From positions 32,191 to 96,190 of the forward strand of contig NZ_BBJR01000042.1 of assembly GCF_000739875.1 (NCBI RefSeq): a stretch of 64,000 nucleotides of DNA, read 5' to 3'. Made by a program: the position numbers and the translations under genes. Positions 10,944 through 22,155 of this stretch are shown here, in pieces. How positions within the stretch are numbered: the stretch's first letter is position 1; every line of letters starts with the position of its first letter. This DNA is from Comamonas aquatica NBRC 14918. GTDB lineage: Bacteria; Pseudomonadota; Gammaproteobacteria; Burkholderiales; Burkholderiaceae_C. Under the pieces are notes generated by a model. The model was given only the letters and a program-made list of their open reading frames with translations, had not been told where the DNA came from and made no database searches.

Positions 10944-12239
10944 TCAAGCCTGAGATTGTAGGGTGGCGGCCCAATCGGCCACCTGCGCCAGCGGCTGCTG
11001 CACCTGGGCGCCCTGTCCATCGCGCAGCGATTTGACGGTCACCAGGCCCTGCGCCAGCTCGTCGGCACCGAAGATCAGCGCAAAGCGCGCGCCCGATCCG
11101 TCGGCCTTCTTGAACTGCGATTTCATCGAGCCCATGCCCTCGGCGACGGCCGTGTGCATCTGCGCACGCACGCCCGCATCGCGCAGTTGGGTGAGTGTGC
11201 GCAGCACCACGGGCATGGCGGCGGCATCGGGCACGATGGCGTACACGTCCAGACCGGGCTCGGGGATGTCGGTGCCCAGTTCCTTGACCAGCTCCAGCAC
11301 ACGCTCCACGCCCAGGGCCCAGCCAACTGCGGGGGCCGGCTTGCCGCCGACCTGCTCGATCAGGTAGTCGTAACGGCCACCCGCGCAGATCGTGCCTTGC
11401 GAGCCCAGCAGGTCGGTCACGAACTCGAACACGCTGAGGTTGTAGTAGTCCAGGCCGCGCACCAGGCGGGGGTTGACCGTCCAGGGCACGCCATTCGCGT
11501 CCAGGATGGCCTTCAGGCCGTCAAAGTGCGCCAGCGAAGCCTCGCCCAGGTAATCCAGCAATTTGGGCGCAGCATTCACCATCTCCTGCATCGCTGGGTT
11601 CTTGGTGTCCAGCACGCGCAGCGGGTTGCTATACATGCGGCGCTTGGCCTCTTCGTCCATGACGTCGGTATGCTGCTCCAGGTAGGCAATCAACGCCTCG
11701 CGGTGCGCCTTGCGCTCCTCGGGCTGGCCCAGGCTGTTGATTTCCAGGCGCCACTGGGTCAGGCCCAGGCGCTTCCACAGGGCCACGGCCAGCAGGATCA
11801 GCTCGGCGTCCACGTCGGGCCCGGCAAAGCCCAGGGCCTCGGCACCGATCTGGTGGAACTGGCGGTAGCGGCCACGCTGCGGACGCTCGTGGCGGAACAT
11901 GGGGCCGATGTACCACATGCGCTTGCCGCCGTCGTACAGCAGGTTGTTCTCGATGGTGGCACGCACCAGGCTGGCCGTGCCTTCGGGGCGCAGCGTCAGG
12001 CGCTCGCCGTTGAGTTTGTCCTCGAAGGAGTACATCTCCTTCTCGACAATGTCCGTCACCTCGCCGATGCCGCGCACAAACAGCTGCGTGTGCTCGACGA
12101 TGGGCGTGCGCACGTTGCGGTAGGCAAAGCGCCCCATCAGATCGCGCACTTGCGCTTCCAGCCACTCCCAGCGGGCGGACTCGCCGGGAAGGATGTCGTT
12201 CATGCCTTTGACGGCGGAGAGTTTGTCGGTCTTTGCCAC
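10944..12239 (-). CDS. hisS: Histidine-tRNA ligase
   Basis: Charges tRNA-His. The product is 431 residues from GTG 12239, which has a GGTGAG box upstream and produces the family-typical N-terminus [20 protein letters not shown]. Class II motifs are present: motif 2 around [12 protein letters not shown] and [16 protein letters not shown], the His-A motif [15 protein letters not shown], and motif 3 with [16 protein letters not shown]-terminal anticodon-binding domain follows. ispG lies upstream, separated by a 126-bp gap holding a repeat element; yfgM follows closely. Confidence 0.96.
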   Translation of the reverse strand: MAKTDKLSAVKGMNDILPGESARWEWLEAQVRDLMGRFAYRNVRTPIVEHTQLFVRGIGEVTDIVEKEMYSFEDKLNGERLTLRPEGTASLVRATIENNLLYDGGKRMWYIGPMFRHERPQRGRYRQFHQIGAEALGFAGPDVDAELILLAVALWKRLGLTQWRLEINSLGQPEERKAHREALIAYLEQHTDVMDEEAKRRMYSNPLRVLDTKNPAMQEMVNAAPKLLDYLGEASLAHFDGLKAILDANGVPWTVNPRLVRGLDYYNLSVFEFVTDLLGSQGTICAGGRYDYLIEQVGGKPAPAVGWALGVERVLELVKELGTDIPEPGLDVYAIVPDAAAMPVVLRTLTQLRDAGVRAQMHTAVAEGMGSMKSQFKKADGSGARFALIFGADELAQGLVTVKSLRDGQGAQVQQPLAQVADWAATLQSQA

Positions 12240-12269
12240 TTCAGAAATCTCACCAAAAATACAGCCCTT

Positions 12270-12364
12270 CAAAAAGAAGAGCTGTTTGCGCTGGTTCAGC
12301 GCGGTTTTCAGAAACTTTTATCGTTGAAAGTATTTAAACACGCGCGCTGAAAGCTATTGTTTTA
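12270..12364. repeat. 95-bp intergenic repeat element, copy 2
   Basis: Occupies almost the whole gap between ispG (stop at 12366) and hisS (start at 12239). The left end CAAAAAGAAGAGCTGTTTGC aligns base for base in spacing with the elements at 151 and 36471. The right end CGCGCGCTGAAAGCTATTGT is the mirrored half. The middle is AT-rich and not conserved. Because it lies inside a likely ispG-hisS transcript, it would be transcribed as a hairpin. Confidence 0.6.
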
Positions 12365-12365
12365 T

Positions 12366-13637
<1,272 letters not shown>

Positions 13638-13640
13638 TTG

Positions 13641-14630
13641 TTACTTCACCTCGAACCGGGCCACATTGTTCTTGGCCGCAGCGGCCAGATCGAATGCAGC
13701 GCCATCAATCTGCAAGGTGGTGGCGCCGGCATTGCCCACCACCACGTGCAGAGGCCGTCCGGCGGCCGTGTCCTCAAACACATCGCCAGACTTCAAAATC
13801 TTTTCCATCACCACGCGCTGCTGCGCATCGCGCACCTGTACCCAGCTCTCGGCATTCGCGGTGAAACGCAGTTGCATGCCATTTGCCGCCGGAGCTGCGG
13901 CGGCAGCGGCTGTCGCAGCCGGCATGGCAGGGGTGGCCACAGGTGCCGCGGCAGGCTCGGCGGCGCTGCTGGGTGCAGGGGCGGCTGGCGCAGCAGCCGA
14001 AGGGGCCACGGCCTTTTCCGCCACGGCGGGGGCCGCCTCCGCAGCAGGTGCCGCCTCGGTGGCTGCAGGTGCTGCGGCTTCGGGGGCAGGCATGAACAGC
14101 GGCTCCGCGGGAGCGGCTTCGCTCAGAGGGGTCTCGCCGCCGGCCGCGCCCTGGGCTTCCTGCCACTGCGGCAGGAAATACAGGCCGGCGCCACCGATGG
14201 CGGCAATCAGCACGGCGATCCCCAGTTTCACCGCACTGCCGGAGCCACTGTCCTGCGTGGGCGACATCAGGGAGCGCAGCGTCTTTTCCTTGAACGGCGT
14301 GTTGATGCCCTCGGGGTTGGACGCCAGCTTGGCCGCCTCGTGCTTGGGCAGCCCGGCCATCACCGGCGCCGAAGGAATCTGCAGCACGCGGCACACGCTC
14401 AGCGCCAGCGAACGCGTGAACACCGAATCCGTGAGCAAGTCCCAGCGGTCTTCCTCCAGGGCCTGCAGCTTGTGTGCCGGCACCTTGAGTGCGCCCGCCA
14501 AGGATTGCAGCGACACCTGTCGCTGCTCACGCGCCTGGCGCAGCATCTGCCCCGCACTGCTGCTGGGCAGCGTGCCCGTGCCGCCACCAACTTGTTGCTC
14601 TGCGTTGCTCACATCCACCACCTCAGTCAT
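13641..14630 (-). CDS. rodZ: RodZ-like cytoskeletal/HTH membrane protein
   Basis: A 329-residue bitopic protein. The cytoplasmic N-terminus has a helix-turn-helix of the HTH_25 type (GQMLRQAREQRQVSLQSLAG, about residues 27-46) that in RodZ binds MreB. One membrane helix follows (KLGIAVLIAAIGGAGLYFLP), then a very Ala/Pro-rich linker and a C-terminal DUF4115 domain (LRFTANAESWVQVRDAQQRV). ATG 14630 has GGGGAG upstream and overlaps the restored pilW reading frame by eight bases. Open reading upstream of this ATG is only the other frame of pilW. It is likely involved in cell shape; a role in pilus or isoprenoid gene control is speculative. Confidence 0.85.
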   Translation of the reverse strand: MTEVVDVSNAEQQVGGGTGTLPSSSAGQMLRQAREQRQVSLQSLAGALKVPAHKLQALEEDRWDLLTDSVFTRSLALSVCRVLQIPSAPVMAGLPKHEAAKLASNPEGINTPFKEKTLRSLMSPTQDSGSGSAVKLGIAVLIAAIGGAGLYFLPQWQEAQGAAGGETPLSEAAPAEPLFMPAPEAAAPAATEAAPAAEAAPAVAEKAVAPSAAAPAAPAPSSAAEPAAAPVATPAMPAATAAAAAAPAANGMQLRFTANAESWVQVRDAQQRVVMEKILKSGDVFEDTAAGRPLHVVVGNAGATTLQIDGAAFDLAAAAKNNVARFEVK

Positions 14631-15457
14631 CAAACGCTCCCCGCTCAAACCGTTGCCATTCCTTGGAGTCAGGGAATCGCTTATGTAATTGATCCGCCAA
14701 TTGCCGCATCGCCACCCGGTCCCCCAGGCTGCGCTCCACCTTGATGCCCAGCCACAGCGACTGCGCCGATGCCCATTGCCCATTGCCCATTGTTGATGCG
14801 GCGCACATAGAAGCGCGCACGCTCGGCCTCGCCCTGCGCCAGCAGGGCATCGGCAAAATTGTAGGCAACCGCAGGGCTGCCCGGCTCGATTTCGTTGGCT
14901 TTTTCCAGCGCCTGCAAGGCCTTGTCGATCTGACCAGCTTGGCGCAGGCACACCCCCTTGGCTAGCCAGATGCGTGCCACCGATTGGCCGCTGGCGCGCG
15001 GCGCACCCAAGGCCGCATCGAAATTGCCATCGGCCACCGCAAATTGCTTTTGCAGGCACTGCACCCAGCCCAGGTTGTACAGGCTGTCGGCATCGCCGGG
15101 GCGCAGGGCCAGGGCCTGCACAAAGCTCTGGTGCGCGTTCTTGTAGTCTTGCAGGCTCAGGTAGATCCAGCCTTGCAGGTTGAAGGCATCGACGTAACGG
15201 GGGTAGGCCTGCAGCGCCTGGGCAATTTCGCCCAGCGCCACTTCGGCGCGGCCTTCCTCAAAGTGCAAGGCCGCCAGTTGCAAGCGCGTCTTGGCCAGGC
15301 GGTGCACCTCTGTTTCGGCGGCAGACCCGGGAATGGCCTCCGGCTTGACGGCCGCCGGCGTGGACACACACCCGGCCAAGATACATGCTGCCACCACCCC
15401 CACGCCCAGATAGGCCTTGCTGAATATCTGCTTCATGGGAATGAATGGGGCTGGCAT
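14623..15457 (-). pseudogene. pilW: Type IV pilus biogenesis lipoprotein PilW/PilF, frame-disrupted by a 7-bp tandem repeat
   Basis: This TPR lipoprotein pilots the PilQ secretin. The N-terminus is a signal peptide with lipobox ILAGC, followed by TPR units (for example AYPRYVDAFNLQGWIYLSLQ). As sequenced, the frame leaves the family sequence at codon RINNGQWAMG and ends at 14681 in a nonsense tail. The expected C-terminus (SLWLGIKVERSLGDR up to RFERGAFDD) is intact in another frame and ends at 14623, overlapping rodZ. The switch point is a triplicated GCCCATT at 14771-14791; two copies would restore one continuous frame. ATG 15457 (AAGGA upstream) or 15436 are the possible starts. Phase variation, a fixed mutation or a sequencing slip are all possible. 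Confidence 0.85.
14771..14791. repeat. Heptanucleotide tandem repeat (GCCCATT)x3 inside pilW
   Basis: Three perfect, uninterrupted copies of GCCCATT (minus strand AATGGGC). Seven is not a multiple of three, so each gain or loss of a copy shifts the pilW reading frame. Removing one copy joins the upstream RINN segment to QWASAQSLWLGIK in frame. Confidence 0.95.
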
Positions 15458-15482
15458 GCACATCCTTGCGGTCAAGAAACGG

Positions 15483-16607
15483 TTACGAAATGGGTGTCAG
15501 CGGTATGGTACGTTGCTTTGCCATGCGTTCCGCAGCCCGGGTCCTGTCATTGACATCGCCAGCCAGCTGCCCGCAGGCGGCATCGATGTCGTCCCCGCGG
15601 GTTTTGCGCACCGTCGTCACGATGTCCGCATCGCTGAGCGCCTTGGCAAAGGCCGTCACCGCCGCATTCGAGGACCGCAGCAGCCCAGAGGCCGGGAAGG
15701 GGTTGAACGGGATCAGGTTCAGCTTGCACCAGGGCTTGCCTTGGTGGCTGTATTTGCGCACCAGATCGATCAATTGCTGGGCATGCTCCGGCTGGTCGTT
15801 GACGCCGTCCAGCATGCAGTACTCGAAGGTGATGAAATCGCGCGGCGCAAATTCCAGATAGCGCACGCAGGCCTGCATCAGCTCGTCCAGCGGGTACTTC
15901 TTGTTCAAGGGCACCAGGTTCTCGCGCAAGGGGTCGTTGGGCGCGTGCAGCGACACCGCCAGTGCCACGGCACAGTCCTGTGCCAGGCGGTCCATCATCG
16001 GCACCACGCCCGAAGTCGACACGGTCACACGTCGGCGCGACAGGCCGTAGGCATGGTCATCCAGCATGGTGCGCAGCGCGGGGACCAGGGCCGTGTAGTT
16101 CTGCAGGGGCTCGCCCATGCCCATCATCACCACATTGGTGATGACGCGTTCTTCGGTTTGGAGGTGCTTGCGCAGGAAATGCTCGGCGAACCACAGCTGG
16201 GCGAGGATTTCACCCGTGCTCAGATTGCGGCTGAAGCCTTGGTGGCCAGTGGAGCAAAAACGGCAACCCACGGCGCAACCGGCCTGGGACGACACGCAGA
16301 GCGTGCCGCGATCATCCTCGGGGATGAAGACCGACTCCACCGCGTTGCCATCCCCCACGTCGAACAGCCACTTGATGGTGCCGTCCTGCGATTCGTGCTG
16401 GGTGATGACGGACAGGCCTTCGATGCAGGCGTTGCCCTTGAGCTTTTCGCGCAGGGACTTGGCCAGATCGGTCATCTGGTCGAAGTCGCTGGCACCGCGC
16501 TGGTGGATCCAGCGAAACAGCTGCGTGGCGCGAAAACGCTTTTCCCCCAGCGACTCGCAATATGCGGTCAGCCCCTGGAGGTCGAAATTCAAAAGATTCG
16601 TGGTCAT
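15483..16607 (-). CDS. rlmN: Dual-specificity 23S rRNA/tRNA A-2 methyltransferase RlmN
   Basis: A radical-SAM enzyme that methylates C2 of A2503 in 23S rRNA and A37 in some tRNAs. The 374-residue product carries the CxxxCxxC cluster motif in [20 protein letters not shown] and the conserved region [16 protein letters not shown] 16607 is preferred over the GTG at 16625 because the family starts [13 protein letters not shown] and an AGG lies 8 nt upstream. It is flanked by ndk and pilW, which is the usual betaproteobacterial order ndk-rlmN-pilW-rodZ-ispG-hisS. Confidence 0.96.
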   Translation of the reverse strand: MTTNLLNFDLQGLTAYCESLGEKRFRATQLFRWIHQRGASDFDQMTDLAKSLREKLKGNACIEGLSVITQHESQDGTIKWLFDVGDGNAVESVFIPEDDRGTLCVSSQAGCAVGCRFCSTGHQGFSRNLSTGEILAQLWFAEHFLRKHLQTEERVITNVVMMGMGEPLQNYTALVPALRTMLDDHAYGLSRRRVTVSTSGVVPMMDRLAQDCAVALAVSLHAPNDPLRENLVPLNKKYPLDELMQACVRYLEFAPRDFITFEYCMLDGVNDQPEHAQQLIDLVRKYSHQGKPWCKLNLIPFNPFPASGLLRSSNAAVTAFAKALSDADIVTTVRKTRGDDIDAACGQLAGDVNDRTRAAERMAKQRTIPLTPIS

Positions 16608-16695
16608 ATGCAGTACCTGGACCACTTACAGGGCGGCACTCCCATGCAGGGGTGCCGCCGTTACAGCAAGCACGGCCAGCATGGGAGACATGGTA

Positions 16696-17121
16696 TTAAC
16701 GTGCGTAGACGTTCATGCCAGGGAAGAAGAAAGCCACTTCGACAGCAGCAGTTTCAGCGGCGTCCGAACCGTGCACGGCGTTGGCGTCGATGCTGTCAGC
16801 GAAGTCAGCGCGGATGGTGCCGGCTTCAGCCTTCTTAGGGTCGGTGGCGCCCATCAGTTCGCGGTTCTTCAGGATGGCGTTTTCACCTTCCAGCACTTGG
16901 ATCATCACGGGGCCGGAGATCATGAAGTCCACCAGGTCCTTGAAGAAAGGACGGGCAGCGTGCACAGCGTAGAACTGCTCGGCGTCAGCGCGCGACAGGT
17001 GCACCAGCTTGGCAGCGGCGATCTTCAGGCCAGCGCCTTCGAAACGGCTGTAGATTTGGCCGATCACGTTCTTGGCAACGGCGTCAGGCTTGATGATGGA
17101 GAGGGTGCGTTCGATAGCCAT
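16696..17121 (-). CDS. ndk: Nucleoside diphosphate kinase
   Basis: Balances NTP pools by phosphate transfer through a phosphohistidine. The 141-residue sequence is canonical: N-terminus [20 protein letters not shown] and the active-site His in [12 protein letters not shown] (His about 117). ATG 17121 has an upstream AGGAAA box. It stands 88 bp upstream of the rlmN start and about 105 bp downstream of rluB. A nearby rnk gene (49416) belongs to a family named for effects on Ndk levels. Confidence 0.98.
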   Translation of the reverse strand: MAIERTLSIIKPDAVAKNVIGQIYSRFEGAGLKIAAAKLVHLSRADAEQFYAVHAARPFFKDLVDFMISGPVMIQVLEGENAILKNRELMGATDPKKAEAGTIRADFADSIDANAVHGSDAAETAAVEVAFFFPGMNVYAR

Positions 17122-17226
17122 TTGGTTTTCCTAGTGAAAATGGAATGATTTTTTGCCGTATCGGCAAAACCCTTGATTCTAACGGGCCAGTGGCAACCCT
17201 AGAAAGCGCTGACCTAGCCCAGCCAA

Positions 17227-18486
17227 TCAGCGCCCGCCGCGCCGCGCGCCAGGCTTGCGCTTCGCCTGTGCGCGGGCACGCGCCAGGCTGTCGTGACCGA
17301 TGTAGCCTACCGAAGTCTTCAACGGATCCGGCTGAACGGACGGCAATTGGTAGTCGTTGTTGCTGGTCCGCTTGGGCGCGGACTTGGCCTTGCGCCGCGC
17401 ACGCAGCTCGCGCGCCTCTGCGGCGGCAGTCACCCGCGCCTTGGCACGTGAACCGGCACGGTCCGACTCGCGACGCGCATTGCCCTGCGGCACAGGCTTG
17501 CGCGGCTTGGCCATGGACACGCCGGTAGCCTGGATCAAGGCCTGCACGTCCTGCTCGTCCAACTCCATCCAGGCGCCACGGCGCAGGCCGCGGGGCAGCT
17601 GCATGGCGCCGTAGCGGATACGGATCAGGCGGCTGACAGCACGCCCCACCGCTTCGAACATGCGACGCACTTCACGGTTACGGCCTTCGGAGATGGTCAC
17701 GCGGTACCAGACATTGGCACCCTCGCCCCCGCCATCCTCGATGGAACCGAAGGCGGCCTCACCGTCTTCCAGTTGCACACCACTGGTCAGCAGCTGCTTT
17801 TCTTCCTTGGTCAACGCACCCAGCACGCGCACGGCGTACTCGCGCTCCAGACCGAAGCGAGGATGCATCAGGTTGTTGGCCAGGGTGCCGGAGCTGGTGA
17901 ACAGCAACAGGCCTTCGGTGTTCAAGTCCAGGCGACCGACCGACTGCCACTTGCCGTTGTGCAGCTTGGGCAGGCGACGAAACACGGTGGGGCGGTTTTG
18001 CGGATCATCCAGCGTCACCACTTCGCCAGCCGGCTTGTGGTAGGCCAGCACGCGCACAGCCGGTGGATCGATCCGCACCTTGATGGGTTTGCCGTCCACC
18101 TTGATGCTGTCACCCAGCTGGATGCGCTGCCCCACGTGGGCCGGCTCGCTGTTGACGGTGATGCGCCCCTCGACAATCATGCGCTCCATCTCCAGGCGCG
18201 AGCCCAGGCCGGCCTGCGCCAGCACCTTGTGCAGCTTCGGCGATTCCACCTCGGGCTTGAGCACGCGTTTGACCGTGCTGGACTCGGGCTGCGTCTCGGC
18301 CGCATCCAGCTCCCCGGCAATCACGGCTGCAAAATCGTAGCCAGACTCGGCATTCGAGACATCCGTCAACGCGGGCTGAGGGGCGTTTGCCACTTCGGGC
18401 GTGGACGCGCGGTCCATCTGCGGCTTGCGCTCGGTGCTGCGTGGCGCACGGCGAGCGGGCTTGTGTTCTTTGGTCATGATTTCCAT
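17227..18486 (-). CDS. rluB: 23S rRNA pseudouridine synthase RluB (U2605)
   Basis: A 419-residue RsuA-family enzyme. It has a basic, disordered N-terminus of about 85 residues, then an S4 RNA-binding domain ([20 protein letters not shown]), then the synthase domain with the catalytic Asp in [14 protein letters not shown] and the motif [14 protein letters not shown]. The C-terminus is again very basic ([17 protein letters not shown]). Long charged tails are normal for RluB in betaproteobacteria. ATG codons at 18486 and 18477 are both possible. It follows scpB by 65 bp, a common pairing. Confidence 0.93.
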   Translation of the reverse strand: MEIMTKEHKPARRAPRSTERKPQMDRASTPEVANAPQPALTDVSNAESGYDFAAVIAGELDAAETQPESSTVKRVLKPEVESPKLHKVLAQAGLGSRLEMERMIVEGRITVNSEPAHVGQRIQLGDSIKVDGKPIKVRIDPPAVRVLAYHKPAGEVVTLDDPQNRPTVFRRLPKLHNGKWQSVGRLDLNTEGLLLFTSSGTLANNLMHPRFGLEREYAVRVLGALTKEEKQLLTSGVQLEDGEAAFGSIEDGGGEGANVWYRVTISEGRNREVRRMFEAVGRAVSRLIRIRYGAMQLPRGLRRGAWMELDEQDVQALIQATGVSMAKPRKPVPQGNARRESDRAGSRAKARVTAAAEARELRARRKAKSAPKRTSNNDYQLPSVQPDPLKTSVGYIGHDSLARARAQAKRKPGARRGGR

Positions 18487-18551
18487 TTCTGCGCCCGCCC
18501 ATTTCTATCGGCACGACGCTTGCATTCAATACGAGGCAGCTTGCCCCAGGG

Positions 18552-19262
18552 TCAGACGGGATCGGCCTCGCCGGTATCCACCGTATCCACGGCAGCCGGC
18601 GCTTCCACCGGAACAAACACCTGGTCCATGGGCAACGCAGGTTCGGCAAACAGATCGTCGGGTGCGGTATCCGCAGGTACGGCAGGATCTTGCGCCACCA
18701 CGGCGTCGCCCGCCTCTGCATCCAGGGCCGAGAACAAGGTGGCCTGGGCCTCCGGCTCATCCAGCATGGGCAGCTCGTCGAGCGACTTCAGCCCCAGATC
18801 ATCCAGAAACTGGCGCGTCGTGGCGAGCAAGGCAGGACGCCCCACCGTTTCCCGGTGACCGATCTCTTCCACCCACCCACGGTCTTCCAGCTGTTTGATG
18901 ATCAGGCTGTTGACCGTCACGCCGCGAATGTCTTCGATATCACCACGTGTCACGGGTTGACGGTAGGCGATGATGGCCAGGGTCTCCAGCACAGCACGGC
19001 TGTAGCGCGGCGGCTTCTCGGGGTGCAGCTTGTCGAGGAAGGCCCGCATTTCCGGGCGGCTTTGAAAGCGCCAACCCGAGGCCACCTGCACCAGTTCCAC
19101 CCCACGCCCCACCCACTCCTGCTGCAGGCCCAGCAACAAGTCCTTGAGGGTGTCCGCCCCCAAGTTGCCGTCGAACAGCGCGCGCAAATCCCGCAGCGGC
19201 AAAGGCTGCTGCGCACAGATCAAAGCGGTTTCCAGAACCCGTTTGGCGTCAACCGTATCCAT
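18552..19262 (-). CDS. scpB: Segregation and condensation protein ScpB
   Basis: A 236-residue winged-helix partner of the SMC-ScpA condensin. The N-terminal part shows [20 protein letters not shown] and the conserved segment [20 protein letters not shown] with [12 protein letters not shown], which is diagnostic. The C-terminal 70 residues are acidic, Ala/Pro-rich and probably disordered. scpA is not in the window. ATG 19262 is the family-consistent start; rluB follows. Confidence 0.95.
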   Translation of the reverse strand: MDTVDAKRVLETALICAQQPLPLRDLRALFDGNLGADTLKDLLLGLQQEWVGRGVELVQVASGWRFQSRPEMRAFLDKLHPEKPPRYSRAVLETLAIIAYRQPVTRGDIEDIRGVTVNSLIIKQLEDRGWVEEIGHRETVGRPALLATTRQFLDDLGLKSLDELPMLDEPEAQATLFSALDAEAGDAVVAQDPAVPADTAPDDLFAEPALPMDQVFVPVEAPAAVDTVDTGEADPV

Positions 19263-19379
19263 GGTTCAAGCGCGGGATAGCCTCATGAAAAGAGGGGGAT
19301 GGCAGACAGATGGACCGGACCCTCACGGGCAAGTGCACCAACAATCGCAGGGGCACCCACCAGGCGCCCAGCTTCAGAA

Positions 19380-20393
19380 TCAGGACGGATTGTAGCGCAG
19401 GCCCAATTCTTCGATGGCCCGCAGGAAATCCGCAGGCGGCTCGGCCGCCAGCTCCAGGCTCGCGCCCGTGACCGGATGGGCGAATGACAGGCGAAACGCA
19501 TGCAGTGCCTGCCGCACCATGCAACCGGCCTGCGCGCCCCCGTACAAGGCATCAGCCACCAAGGGGTGCCCCAAGGAAAGCATGTGCACACGGATCTGGT
19601 GGGTGCGCCCGGTGTGCAGCTTGCAATGCACCAGGCAATGCGCCTGCGTCGTATCCCAGCAGGTGATGTCGGTACGCGCTTCCTTGCCGGGATGCTGCGC
19701 CAGATCCACCACCGCCATGCGCAGGCGGTTGCGCGGATCGCGCCCGATCGGCGCATTCACCGCCTGCAGCTCCGGACCGCTCCAGCGCTTGTGCGCCAGG
19801 GCCAGATAGCGTCGGCTGACGTCGCGGCGCGCAATCAAGGCCACCAAAGCGTCCATGGTGGCACGCGTCTTGGCCACAACCATCAGGCCGCTGGTGTCTT
19901 TGTCCAGACGGTGCACGATGCCGGCGCGCGGCACAGCCGCCGCGCCGGCATGGTGGGCCAGCAAGCCGTTCAGCAAGGTGCCGCTCCAGTTGCCTGGCGC
20001 CGGGTGCACCACCAGGCCAGCCGGCTTGTTGACCACCAGCAGGTGCTCATCCTCGTAGACAACGTCCAGCGCCATGGCCTCCGCCCGGAAGGACTGGCTT
20101 TGCGCCGTAGGACGCATCTCCACCGCCAGCACATCGCCCAGCTTGACCTTGTGCGAGGCCTTGGTCACCCGGCGGTCATTGACCTGCACGGCCTCCTGCG
20201 CCAGCAACTGCTGCAGGTAGCTGCGCGAAAACTCCGGCACCAGGTCCACCAGCGCCTTGTCCAGCCGGCTGCCGTGCTGCTCCAGGGTCACCTGCAGCAC
20301 GCGCAGCTCCACCTCCGTCGTCGCGACCTCCACGTCGGCGGCATCGTCCTCAACGGACAGGTCATGATCGGGGGGCAAGGACGTTTCACTCAC
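19380..20393 (-). CDS. rluD: 23S rRNA pseudouridine synthase RluD-type (RluA family)
   Basis: A 337-residue enzyme modifying helix 69 of 23S rRNA. An N-terminal S4 domain (GSRLDKALVDLVPEFSRSYL) precedes the RluA-type catalytic domain with HRLDKDTSGLMVVAKT (catalytic Asp) and the LHTGRTHQIRVH motif. The start is GTG 20393 with AGGAG seven bases upstream; the 31 codons of in-frame sequence before it include the nlpD terminator hairpin, so they are not coding. It is separated from nlpD by that terminator and has its own promoter by inference. Confidence 0.94.
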   Translation of the reverse strand: MSETSLPPDHDLSVEDDAADVEVATTEVELRVLQVTLEQHGSRLDKALVDLVPEFSRSYLQQLLAQEAVQVNDRRVTKASHKVKLGDVLAVEMRPTAQSQSFRAEAMALDVVYEDEHLLVVNKPAGLVVHPAPGNWSGTLLNGLLAHHAGAAAVPRAGIVHRLDKDTSGLMVVAKTRATMDALVALIARRDVSRRYLALAHKRWSGPELQAVNAPIGRDPRNRLRMAVVDLAQHPGKEARTDITCWDTTQAHCLVHCKLHTGRTHQIRVHMLSLGHPLVADALYGGAQAGCMVRQALHAFRLSFAHPVTGASLELAAEPPADFLRAIEELGLRYNPS

Positions 20394-20419
20394 ACCAGCT
20401 CCTGGGTCAAAAGATGTCA

Positions 20420-20456
20420 AAACAAAAATGCCCGGTGCGGGTTGCACCGGGCATTT
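20420..20456 (-). terminator. Rho-independent terminator after nlpD
   Basis: A 13-bp perfect stem AAATGCCCGGTGC (20426-20438) and GCACCGGGCATTT (20444-20456) with a 5-nt loop. On the minus strand it is followed by TTTTTGTTTT. It separates nlpD from rluD. Confidence 0.9.
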
Positions 20457-20489
20457 GCACCAGAGATCCGACAGACCTCCGGCCACGCA

Positions 20490-21353
20490 TCAACGTGCGG
20501 GCAGATAGCGCGAAGGGTCGACCGGCTTGCCTTGACGGCGTACCTCGAAGTGCAGCTTGACGCGGTCGGCATCGCTGTTGCCCATCTCCGCAATCTTCTG
20601 CCCCTTCTTCACATTCTGGTCTTCCTTGACCAGCAGCTTCTGGTTGTGGGCGTAGGCCGTCAGGTAGGTGTTGTTGTGCTTGAGGATGATCAGGTGCCCA
20701 TAGCCGCGCAGGCCAGCCCCCGAATACACCACGCGGCCATCGGCGGCGGCCATCACGGGATCGCCAGCCTTGCCGGCAATATCCACCCCCTTGTTGGTCG
20801 ACTCGTTGAAGCCGGCAATCACCGGACCCGCAGCGGGCCAGATGAAGCCCAAACCGCTGGCATCGCCGCCCGCCGAGCCATTCTTCGCCGCGTCGGACGG
20901 AGGAGTCGCCACGGGCGTGGGCGTTGGAGCAGGTGCGGGCGCTGCGCTGCCCGAGCTGCCGGCCGGTGGCAAGGGCGTGGCCTGCACCTTGGTACTGGCC
21001 ACGGGGCGGGCACCTTCGCCATCCGCGCCCCCTGGCGGCACCACGCGCACCACCTGCCCCACTTCGATCAGGTCAGGATTGGACAGATTGCTCCAGCGCG
21101 CAATGTCCTTCCAGCTTTGGCCGTGCTCCAGGCCGATCCGAATCAAGGTATCACCAGGCTGCACCGTGTAGTAACCCGGCTTGCCCGCATTCTCTGCACC
21201 AGGCAGCGTGCCAGGATCAACGCGCGCAGCGGACCCACCGCCCCAGCCGCGACGGTCTTCCACCGGAGCCTTGTTCACCTGAGCGCACCCCACCAGCAAT
21301 CCGCCAACCACCAAGACCGCACCCAAAGAACCAAGACCTCGCGATAACAACAT
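20490..21353 (-). CDS. nlpD: NlpD-type LysM/LytM lipoprotein
   Basis: A 287-residue outer-membrane lipoprotein that in relatives activates septal amidases. It has a signal peptide ending in the lipobox GGLLVGC, a LysM domain (YYTVQPGDTLIRIGLEHGQS), a Pro/Ala/Ser-rich linker, and a C-terminal M23 (LytM) domain. The M23 metal site is degenerate: the first motif reads GVDIAG without the usual His, and the last reads KLHFEV instead of HxH. This fits a regulator rather than an active endopeptidase. ATG 21353 is preferred by spacing to AAAGGGA; ATG 21359 is possible. It follows pcm by 13 bp. Confidence 0.92.
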   Translation of the reverse strand: MLLSRGLGSLGAVLVVGGLLVGCAQVNKAPVEDRRGWGGGSAARVDPGTLPGAENAGKPGYYTVQPGDTLIRIGLEHGQSWKDIARWSNLSNPDLIEVGQVVRVVPPGGADGEGARPVASTKVQATPLPPAGSSGSAAPAPAPTPTPVATPPSDAAKNGSAGGDASGLGFIWPAAGPVIAGFNESTNKGVDIAGKAGDPVMAAADGRVVYSGAGLRGYGHLIILKHNNTYLTAYAHNQKLLVKEDQNVKKGQKIAEMGNSDADRVKLHFEVRRQGKPVDPSRYLPAR

Positions 21354-21366
21354 ATTCATTTCCCTT

Positions 21367-22155
21367 TCAGGCAATCCCCGATTTTAGGGGGACAAAGTGC
21401 ACTGCCTCGAGCACGGATTCCGTAAACCCGTGCAACGTTTTATCGATCACCAGCAGCACCTGCTGACCGGCATTTCTCACCATGGGCGCAACCAGACGCC
21501 CTCCCACAGCCAGCTGATCCAGCCATGCCTGGGGGACGGCATCGCCGCCCGCGGCCGCAATGATGCCCGCATAGGGCGCACCTTGCGCATACCCTTGCAT
21601 TCCGTCACCAAACAAGAGGTGCACATTCCTGAGTCGCAGCGGCCGCAAATTGTTCCGCGCTTTTTCATGCAGGCCGCGCAGCCGCTCGATGGAATACACC
21701 TCGCGCGCCACGCGCCCCAACACTGCGGCTTGGTAGCCGCAGCCGGTGCCAATTTCCAGCACCCGGCCCAGTCCACCCGGAGCACGCGCGCACTCAGCCC
21801 CCTCCAGCAACTCGATCATGCGGGCCACCACGCTGGGCTTGGAGATGGTCTGCTGCAAGCCGATCGGCAAGCTGGTGTCTTCGTAGGCCTGGTTCACCAG
21901 GGCACTGTCCACAAACAGGTGCCGCTCCACGCCGCCCATGGCAGAAAGCACCGCCTGCGACTGGATGCCCGATGCCGCCAGCCGCTGCACCATGCGCATG
22001 CGCACGGCCACCGAATCCAGCCCCCACCCAACGGGCGCCATCGCCGGGCGCTGAGCGGTGCCGGCCGCCACGGGCGTGCGCGCACCTGCTGCAGGTTTGG
22101 GCGCCGCGGAGGACGCAATCCATGCCGGAAAACCGGGTCGCTTGGGTTGGCTCAT
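21367..22155 (-). CDS. pcm: Protein-L-isoaspartate O-methyltransferase
   Basis: Repairs isoaspartyl residues in aged proteins using SAM. The 262-residue product has an extra N-terminal extension of about 55 residues rich in Pro and Ala, then the PCMT fold: [20 protein letters not shown] with the substrate segment [10 protein letters not shown], and the SAM loop [16 protein letters not shown]. The start ATG 22155 overlaps the surE stop as ATGA, so the two are translationally coupled. The order surE-pcm-nlpD is conserved in many proteobacteria. Confidence 0.95.
   Translation of the reverse strand: MSQPKRPGFPAWIASSAAPKPAAGARTPVAAGTAQRPAMAPVGWGLDSVAVRMRMVQRLAASGIQSQAVLSAMGGVERHLFVDSALVNQAYEDTSLPIGLQQTISKPSVVARMIELLEGAECARAPGGLGRVLEIGTGCGYQAAVLGRVAREVYSIERLRGLHEKARNNLRPLRLRNVHLLFGDGMQGYAQGAPYAGIIAAAGGDAVPQAWLDQLAVGGRLVAPMVRNAGQQVLLVIDKTLHGFTESVLEAVHFVPLKSGIA

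Noticed and set aside
15483..16625. An rlmN start at GTG 16625
   Set aside because: The ATG at 16607 gives the family N-terminus and has an AGG box at good spacing.
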